Shown: positions 7,259-16,762, counted from the first letter of the stretch. The stretch is 46,199 nt of DNA from Gallionella sp. (GCA_030645775.1 JAUSLX010000109.1:1-46199), one strand, 5' to 3'. Numbers and translations are program-made. The notes: generated by a model not told the origin, from the sequence alone.

Positions 7259-8431
7259 GTGATTGCTATGAATGTGTATGGCACGAAACAAGGGGTCATC
7301 TCGAACCAGCTCATCACAGCGTGCCTGCAAAGTTTTGACATGCTCGGTGGTTTGCTGACCAGCGGGCAGATAGAGCTCCACATCCACCTTGCCCTCCAGA
7401 TAATGAAATATCACGCGATTACCCGCCAGGCTGGCATCACCGAGACGCTCGGCAAGCTGTGCCAGCAATCCGGGGCGACTAGGCAATTTAATATTGTGTT
7501 TGCTCTGCATGTCGTCTTCCGGATCAATGTGCACCATCACATCCAGTACATGATGATGCTTGAGTACGGCATGGCGGGCCGTTTCGGCGATGTAATGCCC
7601 TTCAGAAACACTGATTTTGGGGTCAACCAGTATGTGTGCATCGACCAGCGCATTATCAGCCATCTTGCGCGTCCGCAAATCATGCAGGCCCAACACGCCG
7701 TGGGTATTCAGCAAAGTTTGCCGTATGGCTTGCACCTCTTCGGCGTCCAGTCCGGTATCGATGAGCTCTGCCAGGGCCTCCAGCGCCAGCTTGCCGCCCA
7801 TATGCGCAATCATCACGCCCACCACGGCCGCCGCCACCAGATCCAGAAAAGTGTAACCCAGCAAATTCCCGCCTATGCCCACCACCACCACCAACGACGA
7901 TGCCGCATCGGAACGGGCGTGCCACGCGTTAGCCACCAGCATCTGCGATCGCACCCGCTTGGCTACCGCCAGCATGTAACGGAACATGCCTTCCTTGGCG
8001 ATCAAGGCAAAAGCGGCAATACCGAGCGCGACTGGGTTAACCGCCTGCAACGCCTCCGGGTGCTGCAGGCGCAGCGCAGCAGCCACCAGCAAGCCCACTC
8101 CCAGCACTGCCAGAAAAATGCCCAGTATCAAGGTGGCAGCGGTTTCCACTCTTGCGTGACCGTAAGGATGGTTGGCATCAGCATGGCGGTTTCCATGCCG
8201 ATTGGCATACAGCACCAGCACATCGGACAACAAATCTGACAGCGAATGCAGTCCGTCGGCCATCAAGGCTTGTGAATGCGAAAAAAATCCGCCCACGACC
8301 TGAAAGAACGTTAATAGCACATTGATCACGATACTCACCCAGGTGCTTTTTTGCGCAGCGGCAAACCGTTCTGGGTCGGTAGGCTCAAAAATCTCTTTAT
8401 CCGTGTGAGTAGGGTGTGTGTGATTTTTCAT
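7247..8431 (-). CDS. Cation diffusion facilitator (CDF) metal exporter
   Basis: Inner-membrane metal/proton antiporter, 394 aa. A short His-rich N-terminus (KNHTHPTHTD) is followed by six predicted helices. The transport-site motifs are HxxxD in helix 2 (ADGLHSLSD) and HxxxD in helix 5 (WHARSDAASS), the combination usual for Zn/Cd exporters rather than the DxxxD/HxxxD of FieF. A cytoplasmic domain (about 215-300) and an extra C-terminal segment follow, making it longer than the typical 300 aa. The ATG at 8431 has no clear ribosome site; the in-frame TTG at 8485 is a weaker choice. It is divergent from the rhodanese gene, and its 3' end overlaps the glnA enhancer. Substrate is inferred only. 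Confidence 0.87.
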   Translation of the reverse strand: MKNHTHPTHTDKEIFEPTDPERFAAAQKSTWVSIVINVLLTFFQVVGGFFSHSQALMADGLHSLSDLLSDVLVLYANRHGNRHADANHPYGHARVETAATLILGIFLAVLGVGLLVAAALRLQHPEALQAVNPVALGIAAFALIAKEGMFRYMLAVAKRVRSQMLVANAWHARSDAASSLVVVVGIGGNLLGYTFLDLVAAAVVGVMIAHMGGKLALEALAELIDTGLDAEEVQAIRQTLLNTHGVLGLHDLRTRKMADNALVDAHILVDPKISVSEGHYIAETARHAVLKHHHVLDVMVHIDPEDDMQSKHNIKLPSRPGLLAQLAERLGDASLAGNRVIFHYLEGKVDVELYLPAGQQTTEHVKTLQARCDELVRDDPLFRAIHIHSNHAQQ

Positions 8432-8517
8432 GTCGATTACGCTAGTATGTAGCTGTGCCGCACAGCATAGCGCAGGCACATTCAAAGAATACCCGCAATA
8501 TTACAGGAAGAAACATC

Positions 8518-8970
8518 ATGGGAAAAATTACCGCCATTCTGCAATCCGCACAACAACGTGCCAAAGAATTAAATCTGCCCTACGAGGGCGCACTATTCCC
8601 GGATGAAGCGCAGGAAATATTGCAGTCCGCACCGGGTGCAAAACTTGTGGATGTGCGCTGCCGCGCGGAGCTTGACTGGGTTGGCCGCATTCCCGATGCA
8701 GTCGAAATTGAATGGGCGTCTTATCCTGGCATGACACCCAATCCAAACTTCATTGCCGCGCTGGAACAGCAAGTGGACAAGGAAGCACTGGTGCTCTTCA
8801 TTTGCCGCAGCGGCGCACGCTCCAACTTCGCCGCCATTGCGGCTACTCAGGCAGGTTATCGCGATAGCTACAATGTGCTGGTGGGCTTCGAAGGCGAGAA
8901 AGATGCTCAAGGGCATCGCAACACTTCAGGCGGCTGGCGTGTTGAAGGCTTACCCTGGGTACAAGGCTAA
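8518..8970 (+). CDS. Rhodanese-like sulfurtransferase
   Basis: Single-domain rhodanese, 150 aa, without a signal peptide. The domain spans about residues 30-145, with the conserved VDVRCRAELDWVGRIP at its start and the active-site loop FICRSGARS, whose Cys96 would carry the persulfide. The ATG at 8518 follows AGGAAG; an in-frame ATG at 8455 lacks a ribosome site. The donor and acceptor are unknown. It is divergent from the CDF exporter and its stop overlaps the xth stop by 4 bp in a convergent arrangement. I see no pathway partner nearby. Confidence 0.88.
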   Translation: MGKITAILQSAQQRAKELNLPYEGALFPDEAQEILQSAPGAKLVDVRCRAELDWVGRIPDAVEIEWASYPGMTPNPNFIAALEQQVDKEALVLFICRSGARSNFAAIAATQAGYRDSYNVLVGFEGEKDAQGHRNTSGGWRVEGLPWVQG

Positions 8971-9734
8971 TCGCAGTAATCGATAATCAGCGGGGCGTGG
9001 TCGGAGAAACGCTCCGCCTTGTAAATGCTGGCCAGCTGTGCACGTTGCGCGATAGCGGGTGTGGCAATTTGGTAGTCGATGCGCCAGCCGACATTTTTCG
9101 CCCATGCCTGCCCGCGATTTGACCACCAGGTATAGGCTTCCAGCTCAGGGTGTACGTGACGAAACACATCAACGAAACCCGCCTCATCGAATAAACCGGT
9201 CAGCCAGGCACGCTCTTCGGGCAGAAAACCGGAATTTTTCCTGTTGCCGCGCCAGTTTTTCAGATCGATTTCCTTATGCGCGATGTTCCAGTCGCCGCAC
9301 ACCACCACTTCACGTCCGCTGGCGCGCAAGTCTTGCAAATGCGGTAAAAAAGCCGCCATGAAGTCAAACTTGACCTGCTGTCGTTGTTCGCCGCTGGAGC
9401 CGGATGGCAGATACAGCGATACCACGCTGTAGTCCGCAAAATCTGCACACAAATAGCGCCCCTCGTCATCAAACTCGCTGATGCCCAAGCCCACTGTGAC
9501 GTGCTGCGGCTTTTCGCGGCAATAGATGCCTACCCCGCTGTAGCCTTTTTTTTCGGCGTAATGAAAATAGCCGTGGTAGCCGTGCGGCGCGAGCATTTGT
9601 TCCGTCATATCGGCGGCTTGCGCCTTGAGTTCCTGCAAACAAATAACATCGGCATTCTGAACAGCCAGCCATTGATAAAACCCCTTGCTGGCGGCGGAAC
9701 GAATACCATTCAGGTTGATAGAAATGATGCGCAC
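8967..9734 (-). CDS. xth: Exodeoxyribonuclease III
   Basis: AP endonuclease and 3'-5' exonuclease of base-excision repair, 255 aa. The fold of the endonuclease/exonuclease/phosphatase family is complete: RIISINLNGIRSA at the N-terminus, metal-binding Glu in CLQELKAQ, catalytic CGDWNIAHKEIDL, and the terminal SDHAPLIIDY. The start is GTG at 9734, directly before RIISINLNG; in-frame codons farther upstream add about 15 unconserved residues. It is divergent from pyrE and convergent with the rhodanese gene (4-bp overlap). There is no sign of disruption. Confidence 0.95.
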   Translation of the reverse strand: MRIISINLNGIRSAASKGFYQWLAVQNADVICLQELKAQAADMTEQMLAPHGYHGYFHYAEKKGYSGVGIYCREKPQHVTVGLGISEFDDEGRYLCADFADYSVVSLYLPSGSSGEQRQQVKFDFMAAFLPHLQDLRASGREVVVCGDWNIAHKEIDLKNWRGNRKNSGFLPEERAWLTGLFDEAGFVDVFRHVHPELEAYTWWSNRGQAWAKNVGWRIDYQIATPAIAQRAQLASIYKAERFSDHAPLIIDYCD

Positions 9735-9805
9735 GAAAAATTCCAATGTGAGAGAACGCGCGATTATAATGTTTCCCACCGTTACTTCCTACACGCGCAA
9801 ACGCC

Positions 9806-10459
9806 ATGTACAACTTCAGACAGGATTTTATTCACTTTGCCGTTCAGCAAAAGGTGCTGCGTTTCGGTGAATTTCAAACCAAGGCCGGGCGGTTATCACC
9901 CTATTTTTTCAACGCCGGCCTGTTCAATGACGGCACATCGCTGCGCAATCTGTCACAGTTCTATGCGCAAGCCATTCTGGCATCCGATATTCAGTTCGAT
10001 ATGCTGTTCGGTCCCGCCTACAAAGGCATACCGCTGGCAGCGGGCACCGCAATTGCGCTAGCCGAACAAGGTCGCAATGTACCCTATTGCTACAATCGCA
10101 AGGAGGTCAAAGACCACGGCGAGGGCGGCACCACAGTGGGTGCGAAGTTACAAGGACGCGTGTTGATTATCGACGATGTCATTTCCGCCGGCACATCGGT
10201 GCGGGAATCCATAGACCTGATACGCGCCGCAGGTGCGGAGCCCTGCGCCGTCGTAATCGCGCTGGATCGCATGGAACGCGGGCAGGGTGACTTGTCCGCT
10301 GTACAGGAAGTCCGTCTGAACTACAACATTCCGGTTGTGGCGATAGCCACGCTGAATGACCTGCTGGGCTTCTTGCAGGGCACGCCCGAAATGGTTAAAA
10401 ACCTGGCCGCCGTGCAGGCCTATCGCGATCTTTTTGGAGTGAAAAATGACCAAATCTAA
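9806..10459 (+). CDS. pyrE: Orotate phosphoribosyltransferase
   Basis: Joins orotate and PRPP to form OMP in pyrimidine synthesis; 217 aa, the E. coli-type length. The PRPP loop is clear (VLIIDDVISAGTSVRES), as is the catalytic loop region RKEVKDHGEGGTTVG. No strong ribosome site precedes the ATG at 9806. A TATAAT hexamer at 9765-9770 is a plausible -10 box giving a leader of about 30 bases, though I see no good -35. Its last codons overlap the start of the next gene by 14 bp, so the two are probably cotranscribed. Confidence 0.96.
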   Translation: MYNFRQDFIHFAVQQKVLRFGEFQTKAGRLSPYFFNAGLFNDGTSLRNLSQFYAQAILASDIQFDMLFGPAYKGIPLAAGTAIALAEQGRNVPYCYNRKEVKDHGEGGTTVGAKLQGRVLIIDDVISAGTSVRESIDLIRAAGAEPCAVVIALDRMERGQGDLSAVQEVRLNYNIPVVAIATLNDLLGFLQGTPEMVKNLAAVQAYRDLFGVKNDQI

Positions 10460-11054
10460 ATTGCTGTTCGCCCTGATTGCCGGCGCAACCTTTTGTTCGC
10501 CTGTCTCGGCAAAAATGTACAAATGGGTGGATGATCAGGGCACGACGCACTATGGCCAGACCATCCCGCCCGAATATGCCGGAAAAGATCGCCAGCTATT
10601 GAACAAATCCGGTGTCATCATTAAAACCCAGGATGTGCTGACACCGGAAGAGCGGCGTGCCCACGAGTCGGAAGTAAACAAGATACGCACGAATGAGGAC
10701 GAAGCAAGGGATAAAAGACGCTACGACAAATCCCTGACCGATACCTACAGCAGCGTAGAGGAAATTGAACTATCCCGCTCCCGCAATCTCCAGCAGGTCG
10801 ACGCACGCATCAACAGCATCAATTCGCAACTCAAGATGGCCAACAAAAACTTGCTGGGTTTCCAAAAAGATGTGGCTAGCCGAAGCAAAGCCGGTGGCAA
10901 TATCCCTGCCTCCTTGCGTGATGATCTTAAGGAAGCGCAGGGGCGCGTACAACATCTGCAGCAGGATCTGGACAAATACAAGGCTGAGAAACAGGCTGTA
11001 CAAGCACGTTACGATGCAGATAAGGTACGTTACAAGGAGCTGACCGGAAAATAG
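10446..11054 (+). CDS. DUF4124-domain periplasmic protein with coiled coil
   Basis: A 202-aa protein. A signal peptide (MTKSKLLFALIAGATFCSPVSA) leads into a DUF4124 motif (KMYKWVDDQGTTHYGQTIPP). Two charged helical stretches follow (about 75-110 and 115-200), the second with heptad-like spacing suited to a coiled coil. TTTGGAG lies just upstream of the ATG, inside pyrE. The function is unknown. It is a paralogue in architecture of the protein at 5152-5529, though the helical tails are not obviously similar. It converges with the carbonic anhydrase gene, with stop codons abutting. Confidence 0.85.
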   Translation: MTKSKLLFALIAGATFCSPVSAKMYKWVDDQGTTHYGQTIPPEYAGKDRQLLNKSGVIIKTQDVLTPEERRAHESEVNKIRTNEDEARDKRRYDKSLTDTYSSVEEIELSRSRNLQQVDARINSINSQLKMANKNLLGFQKDVASRSKAGGNIPASLRDDLKEAQGRVQHLQQDLDKYKAEKQAVQARYDADKVRYKELTGK

Positions 11055-11702
11055 TTACAGCGGTTCGAACTGAAAAGTCGTTGCATTATAACCCAGCAAC
11101 TGCCCCTGATTGATATCGAGATACCAGCCGTGCAGTCTGAGCGTTCCCGCAGCCACACGCTGCGCTATCCACGGGAAGGTAAGCAGGTTTTCCAGCGACA
11201 CCAGAATTGCGCGCTGCTCACAGGCAGTCTGGCGCTGCTCTGCGCTGGCATCGGCATAATCCTGCTCCACACTGACGCGTGCGGAATCAACCAGCTTCAT
11301 CCAGTCATCGATAAAGGAATCGGGATTAGCCGCCACCCCGGTTTGCAGCAATGTCTGTATGCCCCCGCAGTGCGCGTGTCCCAACACGACGATATGCTCC
11401 ACGCCCAGATTACACACGCCGTATTCAAGTGCTGCAGTCGTTCCGTGGTGGCCGACGCGCTCTTCATTCGGCGGAACCAGATTGGCCACATTGCGGATCA
11501 CAAATAATTCGCCCGGTTCGCAATCGAAAATGAGCGCGGGATCAACCCGCGAATCACAGCAACCTACGATCAAAAACTTGGGCTTTTGACCTTCTGCGAA
11601 CAAGCGCAGATACTCAACATCGTCGCTTGGAAAACGATTATCACGGAAACGCAAAAACCCTGCTATCAGCGCTTGTGGCCAGCTAGTGTGATTTTCTGTC
11701 AT
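11055..11702 (-). CDS. can: Beta-class carbonic anhydrase
   Basis: Interconverts CO2 and bicarbonate; 215 aa, cytosolic, no signal peptide. The zinc and dyad residues are present: CxDxR (Cys48, Asp50, Arg52 in VGCCDSRVDP) and HxxC in LGHAHCGGI. The EPGELFVIRNVANLVPP segment is diagnostic. It lies 35 bp downstream of purC on the same strand, within 6 kb of the RuBisCO operon. A supply role for carbon fixation or for carboxylating enzymes is reasonable but inferred; proximity to purE/purC, which handle bicarbonate/CO2 chemistry, is equally suggestive. Confidence 0.94.
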   Translation of the reverse strand: MTENHTSWPQALIAGFLRFRDNRFPSDDVEYLRLFAEGQKPKFLIVGCCDSRVDPALIFDCEPGELFVIRNVANLVPPNEERVGHHGTTAALEYGVCNLGVEHIVVLGHAHCGGIQTLLQTGVAANPDSFIDDWMKLVDSARVSVEQDYADASAEQRQTACEQRAILVSLENLLTFPWIAQRVAAGTLRLHGWYLDINQGQLLGYNATTFQFEPL

Positions 11703-11736
11703 TACAGCAGATGCTTTCTGATTTTTATAGATTCTC

Positions 11737-12621
11737 TCATGCTGCCATCAAGCGCTCTAATGCTTCCTGATATTTATCAGCTGTTTTCTTCATCACCTGT
11801 TGCGGAATATGGGGTCCGGGTGCCTGCTTGTTCCAGCCCGATGTTTCCAGCCAGTCACGAACAATCTGTTTGTCAAAACTGGGCGGGTTGCTGCCCACCT
11901 GATAAGCTTCGGCAGGCCAAAAACGCGATGAATCCGGTGTCAGCGCCTCATCAATCAGATATAGCTGACCTTTTTCATCCACCCCGAATTCAAACTTGGT
12001 ATCCGCAATGATAATACCTTTGCCGGATGCGTAATTCGCGGCTTCAACATACAGTGCTATCGCCGCATCACGGACTTCTGCTGCCCGCGCTTCGCCCAAT
12101 AATTCAATCGTTTGCACGAAGGAAATGTTCTCGTCGTGATCCCCCACGGCGGCTTTGGTAGAGGGCGTGAACAACGGCTGTGGCAGCTTTTCGGCTTCAC
12201 GCAGGCCGGACGGCAGGGTCAGGCCGCAGACCGTACCGGTTTTTTGATAGTCCTTCCAGCCTGAACCTACCAGATAACCGCGCACAATCGCTTCTATTGG
12301 CAAAGGCTTGAGTTTTTTGGTCACAAAAGAGCGGCCTCGTACCTGCTCCTGTTCTGCCGCGCCACTCACTACCGATTCCGGCGCAATACCGCTCAGATGA
12401 TTGGGGATAATGTGCTGTAATTTTTCAAACCAGAAATTTGACAGAGTCGTAAGCACTTCACCCTTGCCCGGAATCGGATCAGGCAAAATCACATCGAACG
12501 CCGACAACCGGTCGGTCTGTACGATCAACAAATGTTCTGCATCGACTTCGTAGAGATCGCGCACCTTGCCGCGATGCAACAAGGTCAAGCTGGTTAAACT
12601 GGATTCATGCAGGACAGACAT
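11737..12621 (-). CDS. purC: SAICAR synthase
   Basis: Phosphoribosylaminoimidazole-succinocarboxamide synthase, 294 aa, which couples CAIR and aspartate in purine synthesis. Signatures are [40 protein letters not shown] and the [10 protein letters not shown] segment. The length matches the longer yeast/beta-proteobacterial type rather than the 237-aa E. coli form. AAGGAAG precedes the ATG. It follows purE by 70 bp, so PurE product CAIR is the substrate of the next gene in the operon. Confidence 0.96.
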   Translation of the reverse strand: MSVLHESSLTSLTLLHRGKVRDLYEVDAEHLLIVQTDRLSAFDVILPDPIPGKGEVLTTLSNFWFEKLQHIIPNHLSGIAPESVVSGAAEQEQVRGRSFVTKKLKPLPIEAIVRGYLVGSGWKDYQKTGTVCGLTLPSGLREAEKLPQPLFTPSTKAAVGDHDENISFVQTIELLGEARAAEVRDAAIALYVEAANYASGKGIIIADTKFEFGVDEKGQLYLIDEALTPDSSRFWPAEAYQVGSNPPSFDKQIVRDWLETSGWNKQAPGPHIPQQVMKKTADKYQEALERLMAA

Positions 12622-12691
12622 GGCGCTTCCTTATAAACAATTAATAGGTGAAAACGAATCTTGCGCCCCCGACTTCACACCGAGCGACAGA

Positions 12692-13186
12692 TTAAGGCAA
12701 TACTGGCAAAACTGTCTCGGCAACCTTTGTCGCTTGTTGTTTTCGATACTCAGTCAGGCGTTGTGCCAGCGGTGCATTAGTCAAAGCCAGCATGGAAATG
12801 GCGAACAGCCCGGCATTCGCTGCACCGGCTTCGCCAATCGCGAACGTCGCAACCGGAATTCCCTTGGGCATTTGCACGATGGACAACAGCGAGTCCATCC
12901 CTTTGAGATACTTGGACGGAATCGGCACACCGAACACCGGCAGTGTGGTTTTTCCGGCAATCACACCGGCAAGATGCGCTGCGCCACCCGCGCCGGCGAT
13001 GAAACACTGCACACCTTGCGCGCTGACTTCCTTGATGTAATCAAACAACAAATCAGGCGAGCGATGCGCAGAGATGACGCGCGCGTCATAAGCTACGCCA
13101 AAGTCTTTCAGTTGTTGCGCGGCCTGACTCATGATTTCCCAATCATTGCTGCTGCCCATGATGATGGAAACAAGCGGTTTGGACAT
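12692..13186 (-). CDS. purE: N5-carboxyaminoimidazole ribonucleotide mutase
   Basis: Class I PurE, 164 aa, converting N5-CAIR to CAIR. The N-terminal GSSNDWEIM motif, the SAHRSPD loop with the catalytic His, and the GAGGAAHLAGV glycine-rich segment are all visible. AGGAG lies 7 bases before the ATG. It heads purE-purC and probably the carbonic anhydrase gene. It is separated from fbp by a terminator, so it likely has its own promoter in the 13187-13210 stretch or receives read-through. Confidence 0.96.
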   Translation of the reverse strand: MSKPLVSIIMGSSNDWEIMSQAAQQLKDFGVAYDARVISAHRSPDLLFDYIKEVSAQGVQCFIAGAGGAAHLAGVIAGKTTLPVFGVPIPSKYLKGMDSLLSIVQMPKGIPVATFAIGEAGAANAGLFAISMLALTNAPLAQRLTEYRKQQATKVAETVLPVLP

Positions 13187-13210
13187 AATAACTCCTCAGT
13201 TCTCAGACGT

Positions 13211-13237
13211 AAAAATGCCCCCGAACGCGGGGGCATT
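13211..13237 (-). terminator. Rho-independent terminator after fbp
   Basis: A 9-bp stem (AATGCCCCC/GGGGGCATT) with a 6-base loop is followed on the minus strand by five T. It lies 9 bp past the fbp stop. Confidence 0.9.
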
Positions 13238-13245
13238 AGAAGGTA

Positions 13246-14247
13246 TTACACGCCCTTGTGGTAACCCACTACGCGCTCAACTTCGTTCTTTGAACCCATA
13301 ATGACCGGCACACGCTGGTGCAAACCGGTAGGCTGCAGCTCCATGATGCGCTCACGTCCTGTTGAACATACGCCGCCTGCCTGCTCGACGATGAACGACA
13401 TTGGATTGGCTTCATACATCAGACGCAGTTTACCTGCCTTGCCGGCTTCCTTGTTGTCAAACGGATACAGGAAAATACCGCCGCGAGTCAGAATGCGGTG
13501 AATTTCTGCAACCATGGAAGCCACCCAGCGCATGTTGAAGTTCTTCTCGCGACCGCCGTCACGGCCCTTGACGCACTCTTCGATGTAGCGCTGCACCGGC
13601 TCTTCCCAGTAACGGCGATTGGACATGTTGATCGCGAATTCCTGCGTATCAACAGGGATCTGCATATCAGGGTTAGTCAGGAAGAAGTCACCTACATCGC
13701 GATCCAGTGTGAAGCCATTCACGCCGTTACCGGTAGTGATGACCATCATGGTGTTCGGGCCGTACAGCGCATAACCGGCGCAAACCTGCTTGGTGCCAGG
13801 CTGCATGAAATCGGCTGCGGTAGGATTGGTTACGCCTTCAGGACAGCGCAGGATGGAGAAAATCGTACCGACAGAAATATTTACGTCGATGTTGGAAGAT
13901 CCGTCCAGCGGGTCAAAAGTAATCAGATATTTACCACGCGGGTATTGCTTGGGGATTTCATAGATGTCATCCATTTCTTCCGATGCCATCGCAGCCAGGT
14001 GGCCACCCCACTCATTCGCCTTGATGAAAACATCGTTGGTGATGATGTCCAGCTTCTTTTGGGTTTCGCCTTGAATATTTTCACTGCCTGCGCTGCCCAG
14101 CACGCCGATTAGCGCGCCCTTATTTACGTCATGAGCAATTTGTTTGCATGCCGAAACGATATCGCTCAACAGCCCGGTAAATTCGCCGCTGGCATTGGGA
14201 ATGTGACGTTGCTCTTCAATGATGAATTGAATCAGACTTTTACTCAT
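13246..14247 (-). CDS. fbp: Fructose-1,6-bisphosphatase class I
   Basis: Hydrolyses fructose 1,6-bisphosphate, a Calvin-cycle and gluconeogenic step; 333 aa. The metal-binding motif [12 protein letters not shown] is intact, as are the [10 protein letters not shown] region and the C-terminal [18 protein letters not shown] precedes the ATG. It is last in the cbbM-cbbQ-cbbO-fbp gene order, 107 bp after cbbO, and ends at its own terminator. Sedoheptulose bisphosphatase activity is often carried by the same enzyme in autotrophs; that cannot be read from sequence. Confidence 0.97.
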   Translation of the reverse strand: MSKSLIQFIIEEQRHIPNASGEFTGLLSDIVSACKQIAHDVNKGALIGVLGSAGSENIQGETQKKLDIITNDVFIKANEWGGHLAAMASEEMDDIYEIPKQYPRGKYLITFDPLDGSSNIDVNISVGTIFSILRCPEGVTNPTAADFMQPGTKQVCAGYALYGPNTMMVITTGNGVNGFTLDRDVGDFFLTNPDMQIPVDTQEFAINMSNRRYWEEPVQRYIEECVKGRDGGREKNFNMRWVASMVAEIHRILTRGGIFLYPFDNKEAGKAGKLRLMYEANPMSFIVEQAGGVCSTGRERIMELQPTGLHQRVPVIMGSKNEVERVVGYHKGV

Positions 14248-14354
14248 GCTTTCTCCTCGGTTATTAAAGTAAATTAGTTATTAAATTTCGACTTTGTGAT
14301 TCTACCGCTTTTACGCCCTGTTCTGCGCGCAAAGCAGGTTTATTTGGCTCGCCA

Positions 14355-16751
14355 TTATTTAGTAAGCGAAATGAACAGTTGCGGCAATTTCGCCGGCAGA
14401 TCCGCTACCTTGTCGATGATGGTGTACTGCTTGCCGAAAATATCCTTCACATATTCGTCCGCCTTGGGGTCCAGGTTGATGCAATAAGCATAAATACCTT
14501 CTTGATCCAGCTCAGCGACGGCTCTGCGTGCATCTTCGATCAGGATGCGACCATCCTTGCTGTCGATATCCGCAGGCTCACCGTCAGTCAGGATCAGCAT
14601 CAACTTTTTATCGGCTTGCTGTTTTTCCAGATAATGCGAAGCATGGCGCATCGCCGCGCCCATGCGCGTGGAATAACTGGCCTCCATCGCCGCAAGCCTG
14701 CCCTTCACCTCATCATCCCACTTTTCGCTAAACCCCTTGATATGCATGTAGCGCACGTCGTGACGCGTGTTGGAATGAAATCCAGCAATAGCAAACGGGT
14801 CACCCAGCTTTTCTATTGCCCAGGCCAGCAAGGAAACCGCCTCCTGGCTCAACTCCAGTATCGTCTGTTCGCTGCCGGCAGCCTTCTCATTGAGCGATTC
14901 GGACAAATCAAGCAGCACCGTAACCGCGATATTACGCCCGCTGGTCTTGTGGCTCATGTTGATGCGCGGATCAGGTGAAGAACCACCCTTGAAATCGATC
15001 AATGAGCGCAAGGCCACATCCAGATCCAGTTCGCTGCCCTCTTCCTGGTAGCGGATACGCACCTTGTCCTGCGGTTTGATCAAATCAAGCATTTTTTTCA
15101 AACGCTTGGCCAGTGACGCATGCTTGACCAGCAGCCTGTCGATATCCGCCGCATTGCCTTTTGGATGCAGGTTCTCATATACGCTCACCCAGTCAGGACG
15201 GTAGCTCTGGTTATTGTAGTCCCACTCGGGGTAGTGGCGCGGCGGCAGACCTTCGATCTCCTTGCCCGGCTCCATTTTGCGATGTTGATCGGCAACCTCT
15301 CCCTCGTCATCTTCCTCGATGAAATGCCACATCTGGCGATTGTCGTCGCGATAACTTACCACGGTGTCCTTGAAGTGAGTCCTGGCGAGCTGGTCGCTTT
15401 GGCGACGCGTTCTGGCAACGAATGAAACCGCCAGACTGGCAATCTCCTGCGTGTTCATATCACCCTCCTGCATCAACGCGTGAAAGCGTTGCGCAAACTC
15501 GATGACGTGCGCATTTTTATAAGTGTGCTGCGGATCGAGGATCGCGCGCGACAGCATCGTCAAGCGATGGCGCACGCCAGATTCTCTTTCCGGATCGCAG
15601 GCATCTTCCGCAGGCGCAGGATGCAAAGCCAGAAACAGTCGACGCAGACCCGGATATTCGCGCATTGCCAGATATTCTACCCGGCTGTCTTCCAGGCACT
15701 CCGCTGCCATACGCTGAAACGGGCTGAAGTTGTCAGCGAAGATCTTCGTACTCCAGCGCCGATGTCCGACCATATGCGCCAGGGTCGCACGATACCGGTC
15801 TATGCCGGATACGCCATTCATGTCGTTATAGACATCCGGCAAGCGTATGCCCAAATTGTCGTAATAGGGAACTGGCTGGCGCAACTCGTCGAACATGCTG
15901 GAATAGGGGATCAACAGATCCTCGTCTTGCCACAAGCCGCGCAAATACATGTCCAGTTTGCGCTCATTGTCCATCAGCAACGTGCCATGCCGCTCGCGCT
16001 GCAACACCGCACGGCTGTCCGCAGACTGCAGGCTGAAGTAATCAATTTGCCGTTCGGGATGATCGTTGTAATAACGAACACCGTAATCAACCCAGTTCTT
16101 CAGTCCTGCCAGGGATAATTGACCAAGGAGAACCGCGATCTGCTTAAACAGCGACGGCAAGCCCGGGCTGGCGAAGGTCTGATGTATGCCGTGTATGGAA
16201 CCTGTGGTGCGTTCCATTAAATCCAGGATGAGGTTCAGATACTCCTGCAACTGCTGCCGGGCGGGCAACCTGCGCACCACACTCGGCAACGATTGCAAAA
16301 AGGGTGTAATCGCTTTGCCATTGGGCGATTTGTACATTCTGCGTATGCACTCTGCGATTGCGGGCAGAGCATCTTCACCTGATTTCCTGGCGATACCCGG
16401 CCACTCTTCCAGGAAAATCAGGATGGGTTCAGCACCGCGCCCCATCTTGCCAAGAAAACGCGCATATTCGATATAAGCACTGACTCCCTCTCCGCTAAGT
16501 TTGACCAGCGCGTCTTGCATGCAATCAGCAAACACCTCGCCCACGCGTGGAAAGCCGCAGTCAAGCTGTTGCCAATAAATTTCGAATTCGTTAACCTGAA
16601 TTTCGCGCAGCGATTCGCTTTCCCGCTCACCCGCTCGCGGGATAACCAGCGACTTGCCCGCTTGCGGGCTTAGTCGATTGGCTGGTTGCTCCTCCAGAGG
16701 ATTGAGGTGAGGAGAACGGGCTTGCCCGTCTGATATGGTTGTGATTTCCAT
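14355..16751 (-). CDS. cbbO: RuBisCO activation protein CbbO (VWA domain)
   Basis: CbbO acts with the AAA+ ring CbbQ as an activase that removes inhibitory sugar phosphates from RuBisCO; 798 aa. The C-terminal von Willebrand A domain begins near residue 605, with the MIDAS motif DxSxS (LLDLSESLNEK, about 615). The middle is helical and also resembles NorD. The ATG at 16751 has AGGAAA upstream. Residues about 11-48 (starting SPHLNPLEEQPANRL) do not look like CbbO: they are the translation of a REP-like repeat inserted in frame. Normal sequence resumes at REIQVNEFEIYW. The gene is otherwise intact. CbbO rather than NorD is set by the adjacent cbbQ and cbbM. Confidence 0.93.
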   Translation of the reverse strand: MEITTISDGQARSPHLNPLEEQPANRLSPQAGKSLVIPRAGERESESLREIQVNEFEIYWQQLDCGFPRVGEVFADCMQDALVKLSGEGVSAYIEYARFLGKMGRGAEPILIFLEEWPGIARKSGEDALPAIAECIRRMYKSPNGKAITPFLQSLPSVVRRLPARQQLQEYLNLILDLMERTTGSIHGIHQTFASPGLPSLFKQIAVLLGQLSLAGLKNWVDYGVRYYNDHPERQIDYFSLQSADSRAVLQRERHGTLLMDNERKLDMYLRGLWQDEDLLIPYSSMFDELRQPVPYYDNLGIRLPDVYNDMNGVSGIDRYRATLAHMVGHRRWSTKIFADNFSPFQRMAAECLEDSRVEYLAMREYPGLRRLFLALHPAPAEDACDPERESGVRHRLTMLSRAILDPQHTYKNAHVIEFAQRFHALMQEGDMNTQEIASLAVSFVARTRRQSDQLARTHFKDTVVSYRDDNRQMWHFIEEDDEGEVADQHRKMEPGKEIEGLPPRHYPEWDYNNQSYRPDWVSVYENLHPKGNAADIDRLLVKHASLAKRLKKMLDLIKPQDKVRIRYQEEGSELDLDVALRSLIDFKGGSSPDPRINMSHKTSGRNIAVTVLLDLSESLNEKAAGSEQTILELSQEAVSLLAWAIEKLGDPFAIAGFHSNTRHDVRYMHIKGFSEKWDDEVKGRLAAMEASYSTRMGAAMRHASHYLEKQQADKKLMLILTDGEPADIDSKDGRILIEDARRAVAELDQEGIYAYCINLDPKADEYVKDIFGKQYTIIDKVADLPAKLPQLFISLTK
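16622..16730. repeat. REP-like palindromic element inside cbbO
   Basis: Nested inverted repeats: AACCAGC (16644-16650) with GCTGGTT (16681-16687), enclosing GCCCGC-TT-GCGGGC (16656-16669), with a second hairpin ACGGGC-TT-GCCCGT at 16716-16729 and CCCGCTCGCGGG at 16629-16640. A GAGGTGAGG tract (16704-16712) resembles the extragenic repeat at 32057-32092. Boundaries are approximate. Confidence 0.75.
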
Positions 16752-16762
16752 GATTTTCCTAC

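Noticed and set aside
14355-16751. NorD or another nitric oxide reductase accessory protein instead of CbbO
   Set aside because: The VWA architecture is shared, but the gene directly follows cbbQ and cbbM and no nor genes are present.
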